This document shows, in pieces, positions 1 to 10,599 of a DNA stretch of 64,000 bases. Below the pieces are notes generated by a model that made no database searches, was not told the origin of the DNA, and saw only the letters and a program-made list of their open reading frames with translations. The position numbers and the translations under genes are program-made. Source of the DNA: Euglena gracilis (Eukaryota > Euglenida > Euglenophyceae > Euglenales); contig CP154957.1 of the NCBI GenBank assembly GCA_039621445.1, forward strand, positions 45,194,309 through 45,258,308. The letters are read 5' to 3'. The first letter of the stretch is position 1. Each line of letters opens with the position of its first letter.

Positions 1-281
1 CACACAGCACCGCGTAGTAGGTCTTCTTCACCGCGTTGTTGGCGAACGCGCAGCCCAGCTGGCGGCTGGCCTGGCGGGAGGCAGGCGGGTCGCTCCGCCG
101 CTGGGCCCCAGATAGGGCGAGTCCCCACTCGGAGCCTTCCAGACAGGCGGCCGACAGTGCCCGGGGAGGGCGGGGAGGGGGAAGGGGCACCTCTGCCGAG
201 CAGGCAAACAGGACCACGCCCGACGTTTCCTTGTCCAGGCGGTGCACCGAATGGAGGGCCGGACCGGCACCGTCCCGGCCA
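1..281 (-). CDS. RluA-type pseudouridine synthase, partial, two exons seen
   Basis: Enzymes of this family isomerise uridine to pseudouridine in rRNA or tRNA. The exon at 191-281 reads on the minus strand and carries HSVHRLDKETSGVVLFAC, which matches the catalytic HRLDxxTSG motif containing the active-site aspartate. A GT donor follows SAE, and a 120-bp intron (71-190) ends in CCGCCAG. The next exon (1-70) reads ASRQLGCAFANNAVKKTYYA, matching the conserved segment with the K-T/K-Y motif downstream of the catalytic loop. Both junctions are phase 0. The gene runs off the left edge, so the C-terminal half is missing here. The 5' edge of the upstream exon (CAG acceptor near 282) is a guess, and earlier exons were not found. 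Cytosolic, mitochondrial or plastid targeting cannot be judged. Family assignment is firm; the substrate is not. Confidence 0.85.
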
Positions 282-770
282 CTGCTCCACCGCCCCCTTT
301 TGCCGCCCTTGCCCACCCTCCTTCTACGCTTTGGGTGGGGTGGAATGTTAGGTTCCCGCGCTGGGCTGGGGGGGCTGAGAGGGAGGGGGATCTCCTCTCC
401 CTCCCGGCAGTCTGGAAAGAAGCTTGATCTGAAACATCCGAAAAAAAAAAAGGCACTGGACAGGACTACTGCCCTGTATTTGTATTTGTATTTTGTGTTT
501 GGGGGTACATCTTGCGTGGTGCTGGTTTGTTGAGATGAATTGCTTGGCCGCAAAACACCACGGTTGGCCCCGGATGGGGGAGCAGCGGGTGCGCTGCAGG
601 TGCTGTCGCACAATGTGGACGAGGGTGTGGTTGAAATACAAGCCACCCTCGGATACGACCCTGGGCCGTCCAAACTGGCAAAGCTGTCCCGACCCCTCAC
701 AGCCAGGGTATCACGTGAGCAGGGAGGAGGGGGGTCTGGACCAGGGCGTTTTTTAATCCCCCCCCTCCCC
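282..770. other. GC-rich then mixed sequence, no gene recognised
   Basis: This stretch lies upstream of the pseudouridine synthase exon. It contains a GC-rich part, a short A run and a stretch of TTTGTATTTG repeats near 478-500. It could include 5' exons or the promoter of that gene, but none could be identified. Confidence 0.4.
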
Positions 771-772
771 CG

Positions 773-1405
773 GGGGTCCAGCTCAGAGGCTGGGAAATTT
801 GGGCTGGCTGGAAAAAGGCTGCTGGCTGACCCCCCCCCCAAGGGGTCCCGGGCTGGAACTGGGCCCGACCCGGGTCGAACCGGGTGCCAAAAAAAATGAA
901 ACTACAAAATGTCTAAAAAAAATACCAATTATGCAAAAAAAAGCGATGTTTTTACCCAAACATTTTCGGACCCATTTTCACCCATTTTTGACCCATTTTT
1001 GCACCTCAAAAAGCAAAAAAAAATGCATTACCGTCCAGCCGCGCGAAGGGCAGCTGGAAAAAAACTTGTTGGAGGGAGGTCCGGGGCTGAAAAAGTCCGG
1101 GGCTGTTGGCTGGCTGGACCCCCCAGGGGGTGTGGTCAGATTTTCTCAAGCTACGCCCTGGTCTGGATTCCCCCCGAGGAGGGGGGGGTAGCCCCATCCC
1201 CCTCCCCCTGTGCAAAAAAAATTCTGGCCAGGGCATTGCTTAAGGAACCCCCGGGAGTCCAACTCAGAGGCTGGAAAGTTTGGGCTGGCTGGAAAAAGGC
1301 TGCTGGTTGACCCCCCCCCCTGGCCGGAAGGGGGTGGAGGGGGGGGTCTGGACCCGCCCCCCCTGCCTCGGGGGGGGGGGGGGTCTGACCCCCTCCGCAA
1401 AACCA
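773..1405. repeat. Two copies of a TGGCTGG-rich dispersed repeat (family K)
   Basis: Two related blocks (about 773-1,130 and 1,240-1,405) begin with a CCGGGGGTCCAGCTCAGAGG-like start. They continue with GGGCTGGCTGGAAAAAGG and C/G runs, and the first also has an A-rich tail with repeated CCCATTTT. Close copies occur at 3,028-3,430; partial ones at 2,520-2,630, 8,967-9,229, 29,389-29,878 and, inverted, 62,030-62,115. Where both ends are visible they are inverted copies of AGGGAATTTCTTAAG, suggesting a non-autonomous DNA transposon. No protein is encoded. Confidence 0.6.
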
Positions 1406-1409
1406 CCGC

Positions 1410-2090
1410 TCACTAAATTCCTTGCCCGCGGACAATGGCAATCAACACAGGCAAGGAGGTTTTGTAAGCCTGTCAGATGCTCAAAAAAATGACACCAGCC
1501 TGGATCAAATGTGTGGGGCCTTCAAAAAATTTCCAGCTGCCGTGTCACTGAAGCAATGAAGGAAAGGTGGGCGGGAGCTGTGACTGGCAAATGCTTCGAG
1601 TTTACACAGCCCAGGATTGGGATGTTCCCACTTTTGCTGCAGAGATGGAAGAGATGGCAACGTTCTCCAAATAAGAAGAGAACATGCTGATATTGAAAGC
1701 AAAATCAGACCTCCATTGCACAGTAGGTGCCACTTGGTCCGAAGGTTAGGGAAGCTGCAAAAGATGAAAAAAATACAGACCAAATTGAAAAAAAAGTTAA
1801 TAACAATGACGATAATAATAAATATAATATAAGCAAATAATAATAACAAATATAAGCAAACGTTTTATTTAATTAACATAAAATTGAAAATTGTTTGTTT
1901 ATTTATCATTTGTAACAAAATGATTTAAAAAAAAATTGCTCAAACTGCACACCTCACAGCCACAACGTGCTCATCCTGAAATAATATACTGAACGTGGAG
2001 TCCACGGCTGGTTCCTTCAAAAATTTTTCATACGCCACCTGTAAGAAATCAATCAGGTTTCAACGTGGCACAGCACAGTGAACAGCGAGG
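1410..2090. other. AT-rich stretch without recognisable gene
   Basis: Unique-looking sequence that becomes strongly AT-rich after about 1,790. No conserved protein, RNA or repeat was recognised. Confidence 0.4.
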
Positions 2091-2094
2091 CAGC

Positions 2095-2096
<2 letters not shown>

Positions 2097-2162
<66 letters not shown>
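2097..2162. repeat. (CA)n microsatellite
   Basis: An almost pure run of about 32 CA dinucleotides. Confidence 0.98.
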
Positions 2163-2164
<2 letters not shown>

Positions 2165-2221
2165 CCTCGTGGTTGCTGGTTGGTTGGGTCATCATGTGAA
2201 AACTTTGGAAATTTCATACTT

Positions 2222-2785
2222 TTAAAACCTATTTCCAGGGCCCGACGCCTGTCTTGAAAATCGACTGACATTAACAGGTTTTAACAGGGGCGCCGTTCCA
2301 AATAAACGGTTTTCAAGACAGGTACCCGTTTGTATAAAAGGGTTTTCAAGACAGGCGCCCGTTTATTTGGGATGCAGGCAGCTGGTAACTGATTGAAGCC
2401 ACAAAAGAATCTGCGAATCCACAAAAGTGAAGGCAAGGAAATTGCGGGGTGCCGAGGCCACAAATGCAATATCCAGGACCCTTTCGTCTAAAAAAAATTG
2501 CCATTTTCGACATTTTGGTGGATGGAGCGAGCTCCCAGCCCGAATTTGGGCTGCTGGCTGGATTTGAGCTGGCTGGCTGGCTGGACCCCCCGGGGGGGGG
2601 GGGGTACCCTCTGGCTTAAGAAATCCCCTGTTCAAGACAGGCGTGCGGGCCCTGCGAAATAGGTTTTAGAACAATCGACTGCACTAACGGTTTTAGCAGG
2701 GGCGACGGGCGACCTGGCGCCTTCGGCGCTTTGGGGCCGCCCGGTGCCCCTGCTAAAACCGATAGTGGCAGTCGATTTTTGTTTA
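2222..2785. mobile_element. Inverted-repeat element (family P), small copy with attached hairpin
   Basis: The left end reads AAAACCTATTTCCAGGGCCC and the right end near 2,633-2,672 is its inverted counterpart (TTCAAGACAGGCGTGCGGGC, then GAAATAGGTTTTA). Inside are short units containing TTTTCAAGACAGG. Next to it, 2,673-2,785 is a long imperfect hairpin with arms containing GGTTTTAGCAGGGGCG and a GGCGCCTTCGGCGC centre. A larger copy with the same ends and the same flanking hairpin lies at 58,800-60,328. A family K fragment is nested at about 2,520-2,630. Confidence 0.7.
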
Positions 2786-3027
2786 ATTATGTTTATGGAT
2801 AGTTTTCCTGTTTGGCTTTCTTCTTCCACGGGCAAAGTGCAAAAAAAAAGGGGAAATGAAACAAGAAAAAAATAATTCATAGTCCTTGATTCTCTCTTGA
2901 ACCATTCGTAAAATGCTTTAAAAACAACCCACAATGGTAATCGCCATCCCAGGGCCGCCATGAAGGAGAAAGAGGGAAAAGACTTCAGCCACATTTTCAA
3001 TAAATCAACTCCAGGGTGTTTTTCAAT

Positions 3028-3430
3028 GACTCCCGGGGGTCCAGCTCAGAGGCTGGAAAATTTGGGCTGGCTGGAAAAAGGCTGCTTGCTGACCCCCCCC
3101 CCAAGGGGTCCCGGGCTGGAACTGGGCCGACCCGAGTCGAACCGCTTCCCAAAATCGAAACTACAAAATGTCAAAAAAAATGCCAATTATGCAAAATAAG
3201 TCGATTTTTTTAATCACAAAATTGCCTGGCCAGCCCTTTTCCAGCCCATTTTCGCCCATATCTGACCCATTTTTTGGACCCCCGAATAAGCAAAATCTGT
3301 TACCGTCCGCGGACCCGAAGGGCAGGTGGAGATGATGGAAAAAAAACTCGTTGATGGGGGGTAGAGGGAATGACAGGCTGGAAAAAGGCTGCTGGCTGGA
3401 AAAAAGCTGCTACCCCCAGGGGGTGGGGTC
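3028..3430 (+). repeat. Family K dispersed repeat, third copy
   Basis: It matches 773-1,130 over most of its length, including the AGGCTGGAAAATTTGGGCTGG-type core, the A-rich tail with TGCCAATTATGCAAAA, and the later GACCCATTTTT repeats. Confidence 0.75.
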
Positions 3431-3436
3431 AAATCT

Positions 3437-3760
<324 letters not shown>

Positions 3761-3764
3761 CAGT

Positions 3765-3925
3765 ACTGTGCAGTACACTTCACTACACTTCAATACAATA
3801 CAATTCAGTACAGTACAATTCAGTACAGTACAATTCAGTACAATACAGTACAGTACAGTACAGTAGAGTACAGTACAGTACAGTACAGTACAGTACAATA
3901 CAGTACAGTACAGTACAATACAGCT
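3765..3925. repeat. (ACAGT)n pentanucleotide satellite
   Basis: Tandem CAGTA/CAATA pentamers, adjoining the trinucleotide satellite on one side and a CCGGATTCGCACTTAAG sequence on the other. Confidence 0.95.
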
Positions 3926-4300
3926 TAGGGGGCCGGATTCGCACTTAAGGGTATTTTCTTTGAAATGTGTGCATTTCCGCAAATTTACAATTTTTGCGAA
4001 ATTTCTGGGACCCTGTACCTTGACACACGGAGAACAGTATATGAACTGTTGCAACCCTCTATTGGAGGGGATTAACTCCCGGTGGTTTGGTGCACATGTT
4101 ACTTACCAGGTGACGTGAAGGGGGCTGAGGGTGAGACTGGTGCTCTTGTACATCAAACAGGAGGGAAACACACACCCGCTGTCACGACACTTGGAACTGG
4201 TGCTGAATCGCTGGCTGAACTGGCTTGGATACTGCAGCTGCCCGTAAGAACACACGGAGCCTTATTACATCACACACCACAGACTACGTCAGCCAGACAT
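3926..4300. other. No gene recognised; possible outer inverted-repeat end at 3,930
   Basis: The sequence GGCCGGATTCGCACTTAAG at about 3,930-3,949 is an imperfect inverted match to 8,646-8,665. The rest is unique sequence without a recognisable gene. Confidence 0.4.
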
Positions 4301-4805
4301 CACGCAACTGATGTGTGTTTGTGGGCGCATTTGTGCACACAAATTTATGTTGGTGGGCGGTTTTGCGCAAATAAACACAAAATTTTGAAGTTAAAATGAC
4401 ATGTTTGTGCCCACATGCAAATGCGCCCATAAACAAATTTGTTGGTGCGCGCATTTGCGCGCACCAACATCTTGGGGAAACTGGTACGCGGATGGTTTGT
4501 GCAATGGGAGGCAATGAACAACATATCCATGTAAAAGCACACTGATGATTACCATGGACCTACCAGGTTTTTGAACATGATAGGCGTGCTGGTGCGCACA
4601 TTTGTGCAAATAAACACAATTACGTTTGTGCGTGCATTTGCACAAATGCGCGCACAAACATTTAATCAATCGCTTCAAAATAGTGTGTTTGTGCGACCCT
4701 TAGCGCACACAAACAAAATTTGTTTGTGCGTCATGGGCGTCAAAACCCAACCCTTGATAGACAAATTTGTGTTTATTTGCGCAAATGCGCGCACCAACAC
4801 AATTA
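4300..4805. repeat. Cluster of short hairpins with TTTGTGCGCGCATTTGCGC arms
   Basis: Several overlapping inverted repeats are built from GTTTGTGCGC, GCGCATTTGCGC and TTTGTGTTTATTTGCGCA. The last of them (4,746-4,805) continues as an inverted copy beyond the transposon at 7,991-8,038. Together these form one interrupted hairpin with the transposon at its centre TA. Confidence 0.75.
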
Positions 4806-7800
4806 CCTCCCCCCCCCCAAGCCCAACGAACACTAAAGTGACAATCTAGACGGTCCGAACGGGGGGCGTTCATTGGGCATGGGTGTTCACTAATTCTGTC
4901 ACCTTCTCAGAGTAACCTTGAAACATGCATAAACAGTGCGCGCATGATCGCTCAACAATGAACAGCAAATGCATATCCGTTTGTTTTGAGACAGTCAAAC
5001 GGAAAGCTAGAAACGGAAAGTGACAAAGACTGCAGAGCGGCGACCTCCCTCCTTTGATCCTTCCCTTGCTCCCTCCCTGGCCGTTGCCTCTTGCATCATT
5101 CCCCGGGTGCCTGCGGCACCCGGTTTTTGACATCCGCGAGGCAGATGAGCTCTCTTGTCAGGTAGAGCTGATTCTCCTTGGTGTGGCAAAACCCCCAGAC
5201 CCCTCTGGCTGCTTTTGCCCACACCACTTCCACTTCACTGTCCTGCTCCTCCCCTTCCTCTCCCTCCTCCCCTTCCTCTGAATCAGACGACAGGTCAGAG
5301 ATGGAGGAATCAGAGGTTGCGGATGAACTGGGGGCAGGCTCTGCTTTACCGTCTTTGGGGGGGGGAGCGCATCGGGCAAACCCCACAAATCCGGAAGCAA
5401 AAGCCTGACTGGAATCAGTACCGTGACCTGAATCAGAATCACTGGCATCCTCGCACATTTGGTTAGAGAAAAAAGCTATGTCCTCCAGTTGGGTCAATTT
5501 CAGGCCTTTCGGGAAGTAAGCTGCACGACAAGCCGCAAGGATATCCTGATCCGTGATAGTGTCAAATGCCTCCTTGACCCACCTAGAACACAAAGCCCTT
5601 GACGGAGCAGGAGCAGTGGAGTGGGGTTCCAGATGTTCAATCTCTTTTGCAAACCACGCGCAGTACCGTTCCTCCACTTCGCGGCGGAACTTAGCATTTA
5701 TGTGAACTTTGTCCATGGCTTGTGCATAAACCGTGCTATTGGGTGGCGATATGTACAAGCCCCAGTTTTGGTCTGCGAGCAATTTGCAAACATCTGGAAC
5801 CATATGCGAAGGTGCCCCATCCACCATGTACAACCTTGGCAACGGCAAATTTTTCGCAAACGGGCGCAAGGTGGTTTTGAGCAGATCCACCATTGCCACA
5901 GCTGTGGTTTTGCCACGCGCTGTAACAACATGTTCCACTCCTTGGGCAATTCCCTTCGCCTTGAAAGAGTTTACCTCCCTGTGGACCTTCCCTCGGTGAA
6001 GCCCTTTCCACACAATGACAGGAGCGGGGCGGTGAACGTGCCCAAACACAACGGCAGGGTCAGAGTCAGCATCGGTGCCAACTGCAATCTCCAGCAAGAA
6101 ACTGAGGTAGACGGTGACATGGTCCCGATACCGTCGGCTTAACAAATTCACTGCGGCAATCAGCCAAACCCAACAGGCATCACCTACATCCAAATGCAAC
6201 CAAGGGGGTCCATGTGTACCAAGTGAATCTAGTGTCCTCTCACACGAACCGGGGTGCGGATGGCGTCCTTCAAGTCGACCGTGTACTTCCCCCACAGAAC
6301 TTTATCTTGAGCAAACAAGCGACAGAATTATCAAGACCATCCAACCAAGTCATCCAACTCCAGGAAAAGTCCAGGCAAAGATGAAATCCTGTTTGGCACC
6401 GGCTCCAACGGGACCGCAGTCTCGTCCGCGTTGGCCAGTACACGGACTTTGCCCTCTCGGACTGCGCGGTGGAGGTTGGCTCTAGAACGGGGGAAAAAAA
6501 CTGGAAATGCAACGGGATGCAATGGAGTGCGACATCATGAACATCATCATCATGAACCGATTAGCCATTGCCACAATATCACACAAATCACACCGGTAAC
6601 GCTGCACCAATGGCAACACAACGTCGTCGTGCATGCGCCGAAGGGACGAAATCTTCCGTGTGGTGATTCTCCTTCTTCGCCGGAAATCACACCACCAGCG
6701 GGCGAGTTGATCAGGGCCCAACTCACGAATTTCTCCGCGAAGCTCTTTTGCCTGGCGTGAGCAAAGAACAGAAAGAAACAAGACCAATGTAAAAGGAAAA
6801 AAACACCTTTGCAATAACCATCTGCTTGGTGACTGTGACGCGCTTGTTTCTTTTGGATTGAATCCACTTCTGCAAAACCCTCTCCGTGAAATGGTACTTG
6901 GATCGCTTTCCTTTGTGCAAACTCTTCTTTTTGCGCTCTATAGCAAATATCATTGGGACATAAATCAAACAAAACAAGCACCTTTGCCTTTCGCTTTGAT
7001 TTTGATTTCAGCCCACTTGCTCTTCCAATCTGCGACCGATCCTACAGACACTTTGAACTTCCGTGCAGCAGCACGCACGCCTGTAAATACAACAGACATA
7101 CAACCAGGGATTGGAAATAAAATCCACACCAAAAGCAGCGGCACATTCAACAACCTTCAACTTGAATCCAAAATCTCGGGATTGTCGAAGGGGCCGGATT
7201 TCTCTCTCCTCGCGCGTCCTCTTGCGTGAAGCTCTTTTCCTTACGTTCACCTCCACGGGAGGGGGGACTGTTGTTGATGAACTGGCCGCTGCACTTGTTG
7301 CCTAAATAAAAATTATTGGACCATTTACCCAACAAGGGATCCACCTTCTGAAAATAATCCTTCAGAGAGTAGCGCTGCACTGGCACTGGAGTGCTTGCCT
7401 TTCTCCTCCGCTCTGGAGCAGGAGGATGGGGACGGTTCGTGACGTCCGCCACCTCGGCACGGTCATGGTACACGAGCTTGCCCGCTCGGTTGTAGCGCAA
7501 GGCGATGTACTGTGGCCCACGCAGAGCGGTCCTTTATAAAACTCCGCTGTCCCAGCACATTCAATGAAAATACACAAGTAAATGGCATTCTTCAGCGACA
7601 ACAGGTCGACATCAGGAAAAAAAGTGATCCATCCATCCACCCAGCGCATCAAAAAATGTGTTCAAATCCCAGTCCAGAACTTTGTCGGAGCCTTGGCCAA
7701 AAGGGGGGCGGTCCTGAAGCAAACAAAAAAAAATTCTGTCCCTTAAGCACCGCCCTGGGCCCACGTTCCGAGGGACCGAGCACAACAGCGTCTACTGAGG

Positions 7801-7990
7801 AGCCGTCGGAACGGCGGTAGCGAACATTATCACCAAAAGAAAACTGGGAGGAACTCATCTGCAAGGAGAGGACAAGCAACAAAGGAATATTTTCTTGCCG
7901 ACGCAAAAAAAGTATATGGTGACAATCTAGACGGTCCGAACACCCCCTGTTCATTGGGCAAGGGTGTTCGTTGGGCTTGGGGGGGGGAGG
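4806..7990 (-). mobile_element. Autonomous-type pogo-like DNA transposon with poly-C ends and TA target duplication
   Basis: The element is 3,185 bp. Its left end (4,806-4,833) is CCTCC followed by a C run, then AAGCCCAACGAACAC. Its right end (7,964-7,990) is the inverted copy. TA lies immediately outside both ends (4,804-4,805 and 7,991-7,992). The flanking DNA on each side is the two arms of a hairpin (4,746-4,805 and 7,991-8,038), so the element appears to have inserted at the centre of an older palindrome. A 23-bp subterminal sequence beginning GTGACAATCTAGACGG occurs at 4,838 and 7,919 in the same orientation, so the left end seems to have gained a direct copy of right-end DNA. It carries one transposase gene on the minus strand. 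Confidence 0.85.
5096..7858 (-). CDS. pogo/CENP-B-like DDE transposase, nine-exon model
   Basis: Proposed exons (minus): 7858-7751, 7509-7329, 7267-7130, 7080-6982, 6937-6807, 6751-6594, 6481-6400, 6285-6246, 6150-5096. All introns are GT-AG with compatible phases, giving 663 residues. Residues 1-60 (GDNVRYRRSDGSSVDAVVLG) look like a small beta-barrel, possibly Tudor/SH3-like. About 130-165 form a Psq-type helix-turn-helix (FKLKVVECAAAFG, then VRAAARKFKVSVGSVADW, joined only after removing a 49-bp intron). About 177-240 resemble a CENP-B second HTH (KRVTVTKQMV, LARWWCDFRRRRR). The catalytic DDE_1 core has D291 (NADET), D423 (VDGAPSH) and D459 (AMDKVHINAKF), spaced DD35D. The C-terminus is very acidic. 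No stop or frameshift interrupts the model. It would cut and rejoin the element ends at TA sites in the nucleus. Exon 7/8 boundaries are the least certain. Confidence 0.85.
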
Positions 7991-8676
7991 TATGTTTGTG
8001 CGCACAAATAAACACAATTTTGTCCTTCAAGGGTTGGGCTTTCTTCTGCTGGGTTGTTTGCCACAAAACTGGTTTCAGATCCCGGGGATAAATGGGGTGG
8101 GAGACACTCGTCTTTTTCATTCCCTGCGGACCCTGTTTCTTCCCCTCTGCGCTTCCCTTGCCAAACACCCCGCACTTACCTTCCTTGCCCTGCGTCCTTC
8201 CCGCTGGCTTTGTCACACCACACTCACACACCCCGGCACCTCCTCCCCGCGCTTTGGCAAACAACCCAAAAACACCACACCAAGGCGCCGCAAGCAAACC
8301 AGTCCAGCAAACACCCAGGACACACACCGCCGGCAGCTCGGGCTCACCCAAGGAAACAGCCGAAACGAGCAACAAGAGCAGTAAAGGTCCCGTTCCTGTG
8401 CCGCTTTTTTGTGTTTTTTTTTCACTTCCGGGGGGGGGGGGAGGTTCCGGGGGTTTCGACGTGTGGAGCCCATTTTTGGACCCCAAAAAACACCATTTTT
8501 GGCCACAGTCCCTCATACCGCCAAAAACAGAATTTTGCTCATTTTTTTCACTCTCTTGTAACCATGTTTTCAAACCCCCCTGGTCTTTACAGCAAAAATC
8601 AAAAATTTCGGAGATTTGCGAAAATGCGCAAATCAACATAAAAAAGCTTGAGTGTGAATCCGGCTGCTTAAGTACA
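7991..8676. other. Right arm of interrupted hairpin, then unique sequence ending in a CCGG terminus
   Basis: Positions 7,991-8,038 are the inverted partner of 4,746-4,805. After that comes unique DNA with a G run at 8,431. The stretch 8,646-8,676 (AGTGTGAATCCGGCTGCTTA, then AGTACAATA) resembles sequences at 12,469 and 13,358 and, inverted, 3,930. These may be ends of an older element. Confidence 0.5.
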
Positions 8677-8966
8677 ATAGATGGATGAAGACCAGAAATC
8701 CTGAAAATACAACAAAGCCGAATATTAAATTTAAAAATACACCCCAGAAAACGTTTTGAGTTTATTAAATTTTTGCTATTTAAAAAAAATTTTTGGTGGT
8801 TTCAGACTTCTTCCCACAATGCCTGCTCTTTTTTCCTCACCCAATTTGATTGTGATTTACCTAAGTTTCTGTTGAATTCTTCGCTCGTTTGGCTCATTGC
8901 AAATGCAGAGGAGGGGTTGTTGTTTGGCAGTCAACGTTGGTCTTCACAGAGGCAGGGATGTATGGG

Positions 8967-9229
8967 AAGCAGGGGATTTCTGAAGCCGGAGGTCGCCCTA
9001 CCTTTTCACCACAAAAGTTTGGCTGAAAAATTCCAAACCGTCTGAATTTATCTGCAGTCTGTTTTTGCGTACCAGCTGGGTCCAGCCCAGCAGCCAACCA
9101 GACCACCCCTCCGAATCCCCATCTCCTGAGGGGGCTGGGATCCAGACATCAGCTTTTCTTCCAGCCAGCACCTTTCTCCAGCCAGCTGGCTGGACCCCTC
9201 CTCCCCTCTGGTTCTTCAGAAATTCCCTG
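8967..9229. mobile_element. Short inverted-repeat element (family K-like)
   Basis: The left end is AGGGGATTTCTGAAGCC and the right end is GGTTCTTCAGAAATTCCCT, an inverted pair. The interior has the CTGGGTCCAGCCCAGCAGCC type of sequence. About 263 bp and non-coding. Confidence 0.65.
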
Positions 9230-9239
9230 ATAGGAAGCC

Positions 9240-9880
9240 CTTCCTCTTGGGTAGGTGGTGCCCCCCACCCCCTCCTGGGGGCAGAGTCGTGCCTCCCCAG
9301 ATGTCACATATCAATTTTCATTTGTTTTCCACATGGCTGATGTTTCCCCCCCCAAAAAAATGGGACTTAACACTGGGGGGGCCTGATGAAGCTGTTTTGG
9401 GTCAGTTTTTGACCTTGAAAATTATGAGTGATTACGCGGGATTATGTGGATTACGCGGTAAAATTTTCACCACTGCGTAATGCTGAATTGAAATTTTTAT
9501 GATAATGATGCAAAGATGATGCAAAATGTTCTCCGAAACAGAAAGCATCTGTTTTAAATGCTTTTCTGGGCCTTTAATCATTCAAATTTCCCCCAAAAGC
9601 AAAATATGCGAGATTATGCGGGATTATGTGGTCCATCCCCCCCCCTGCATACATAATTCCTGAATATTGTCACACACATATGTGTGTGTATGAACACAAA
9701 TCAATGATGTGTTTTTATTCATTTTTCATAATATAAAAATATTACATGGAGCTGGCTTGCACTCCTTTCCTGTGTATCACTGGTTTTGAAAGCTACGGAG
9801 CAGAGTCCCGCTTCACCCCTTTCTGCCACAGACTACACCCTCCCGAACAGCATCACAAACAACATAAAATGGCTCCTCTC
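9240..9880. other. No gene; GCGGGATTATGTGG repeats and AT-rich DNA
   Basis: Near 9,430-9,460 and 9,605-9,635 the words ATTACGCGG and GCGGGATTATGTGG recur. Nothing else was recognised. Confidence 0.5.
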
Positions 9881-10194
9881 CGAGGCACAAGAATGCGCAC
9901 GTGCGCACTCTTGGGGCTATTCCTTCGCTGGCTGGCTGTGATTCTATCTGCAGGAGGACAGGAGGGGAGCAGCACTGGGCATCCACAAGAGTGTGCACCT
10001 GCGCATTTCATGAGGGGGAGTGCGCATATACGCATTCTCTGTGTTGTGGGGAGCTGTGTCTGGCACTCCTGAACCCAGTGCCAGCACAGCATTGTGGCAG
10101 GGCAACCCCCATGGTGCACTGCTGGCCTTTTTGTCAGCGATTTCAGAGGCGTCTCGTTGCACAGGTGGATACCGCAGAGTAAACCCCCCCCGTA

Positions 10195-10580
10195 ATAGTG
10201 CTGCGGGGCCAATAGAGCTGCGGGTCCAAATAGTGCTGCACCGTCCAATAGTGCTGCACCCCCCCCAAATCACAGCAATGTGAAATGCGTAGAAGCTGGT
10301 GCAGCAGACTGCAGGCACCTTTTTTAATCCGCAGAGAGGGGAAAGGGGGCAAATTCCCACCCGAACAACTCACAGAAGTCGTCCGAAGATGAACCACACG
10401 ACCTCACTAGCCTCAGAGAAGGACATTGAGCAGACAAAAAGGGTGTCTGTGGTGATAAGGCCGGGACTAAAAGGCACCCAGTCCAATAGTCCTGCGGGTC
10501 CAAATAGTGCTGCACCCCCCCCCGCCGGAGGCGGCCGTCCAATAGAGCTGCGGGTGCAATACTATTTGGGGGGGGGGTTA
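10195..10580. repeat. Two clusters of AATAGTGCTGCACC / AATAGAGCTGCGGGTCC units
   Basis: Two blocks (about 10,195-10,270 and 10,487-10,580) are built from alternating CCAATAGAGCTGCGGG and AAATAGTGCTGCACC units, joined by C or G runs and a CCGCCGGAGGCGGC hairpin. Confidence 0.8.
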
Positions 10581-10599
10581 GGGTTTTATGTTTTATGTC

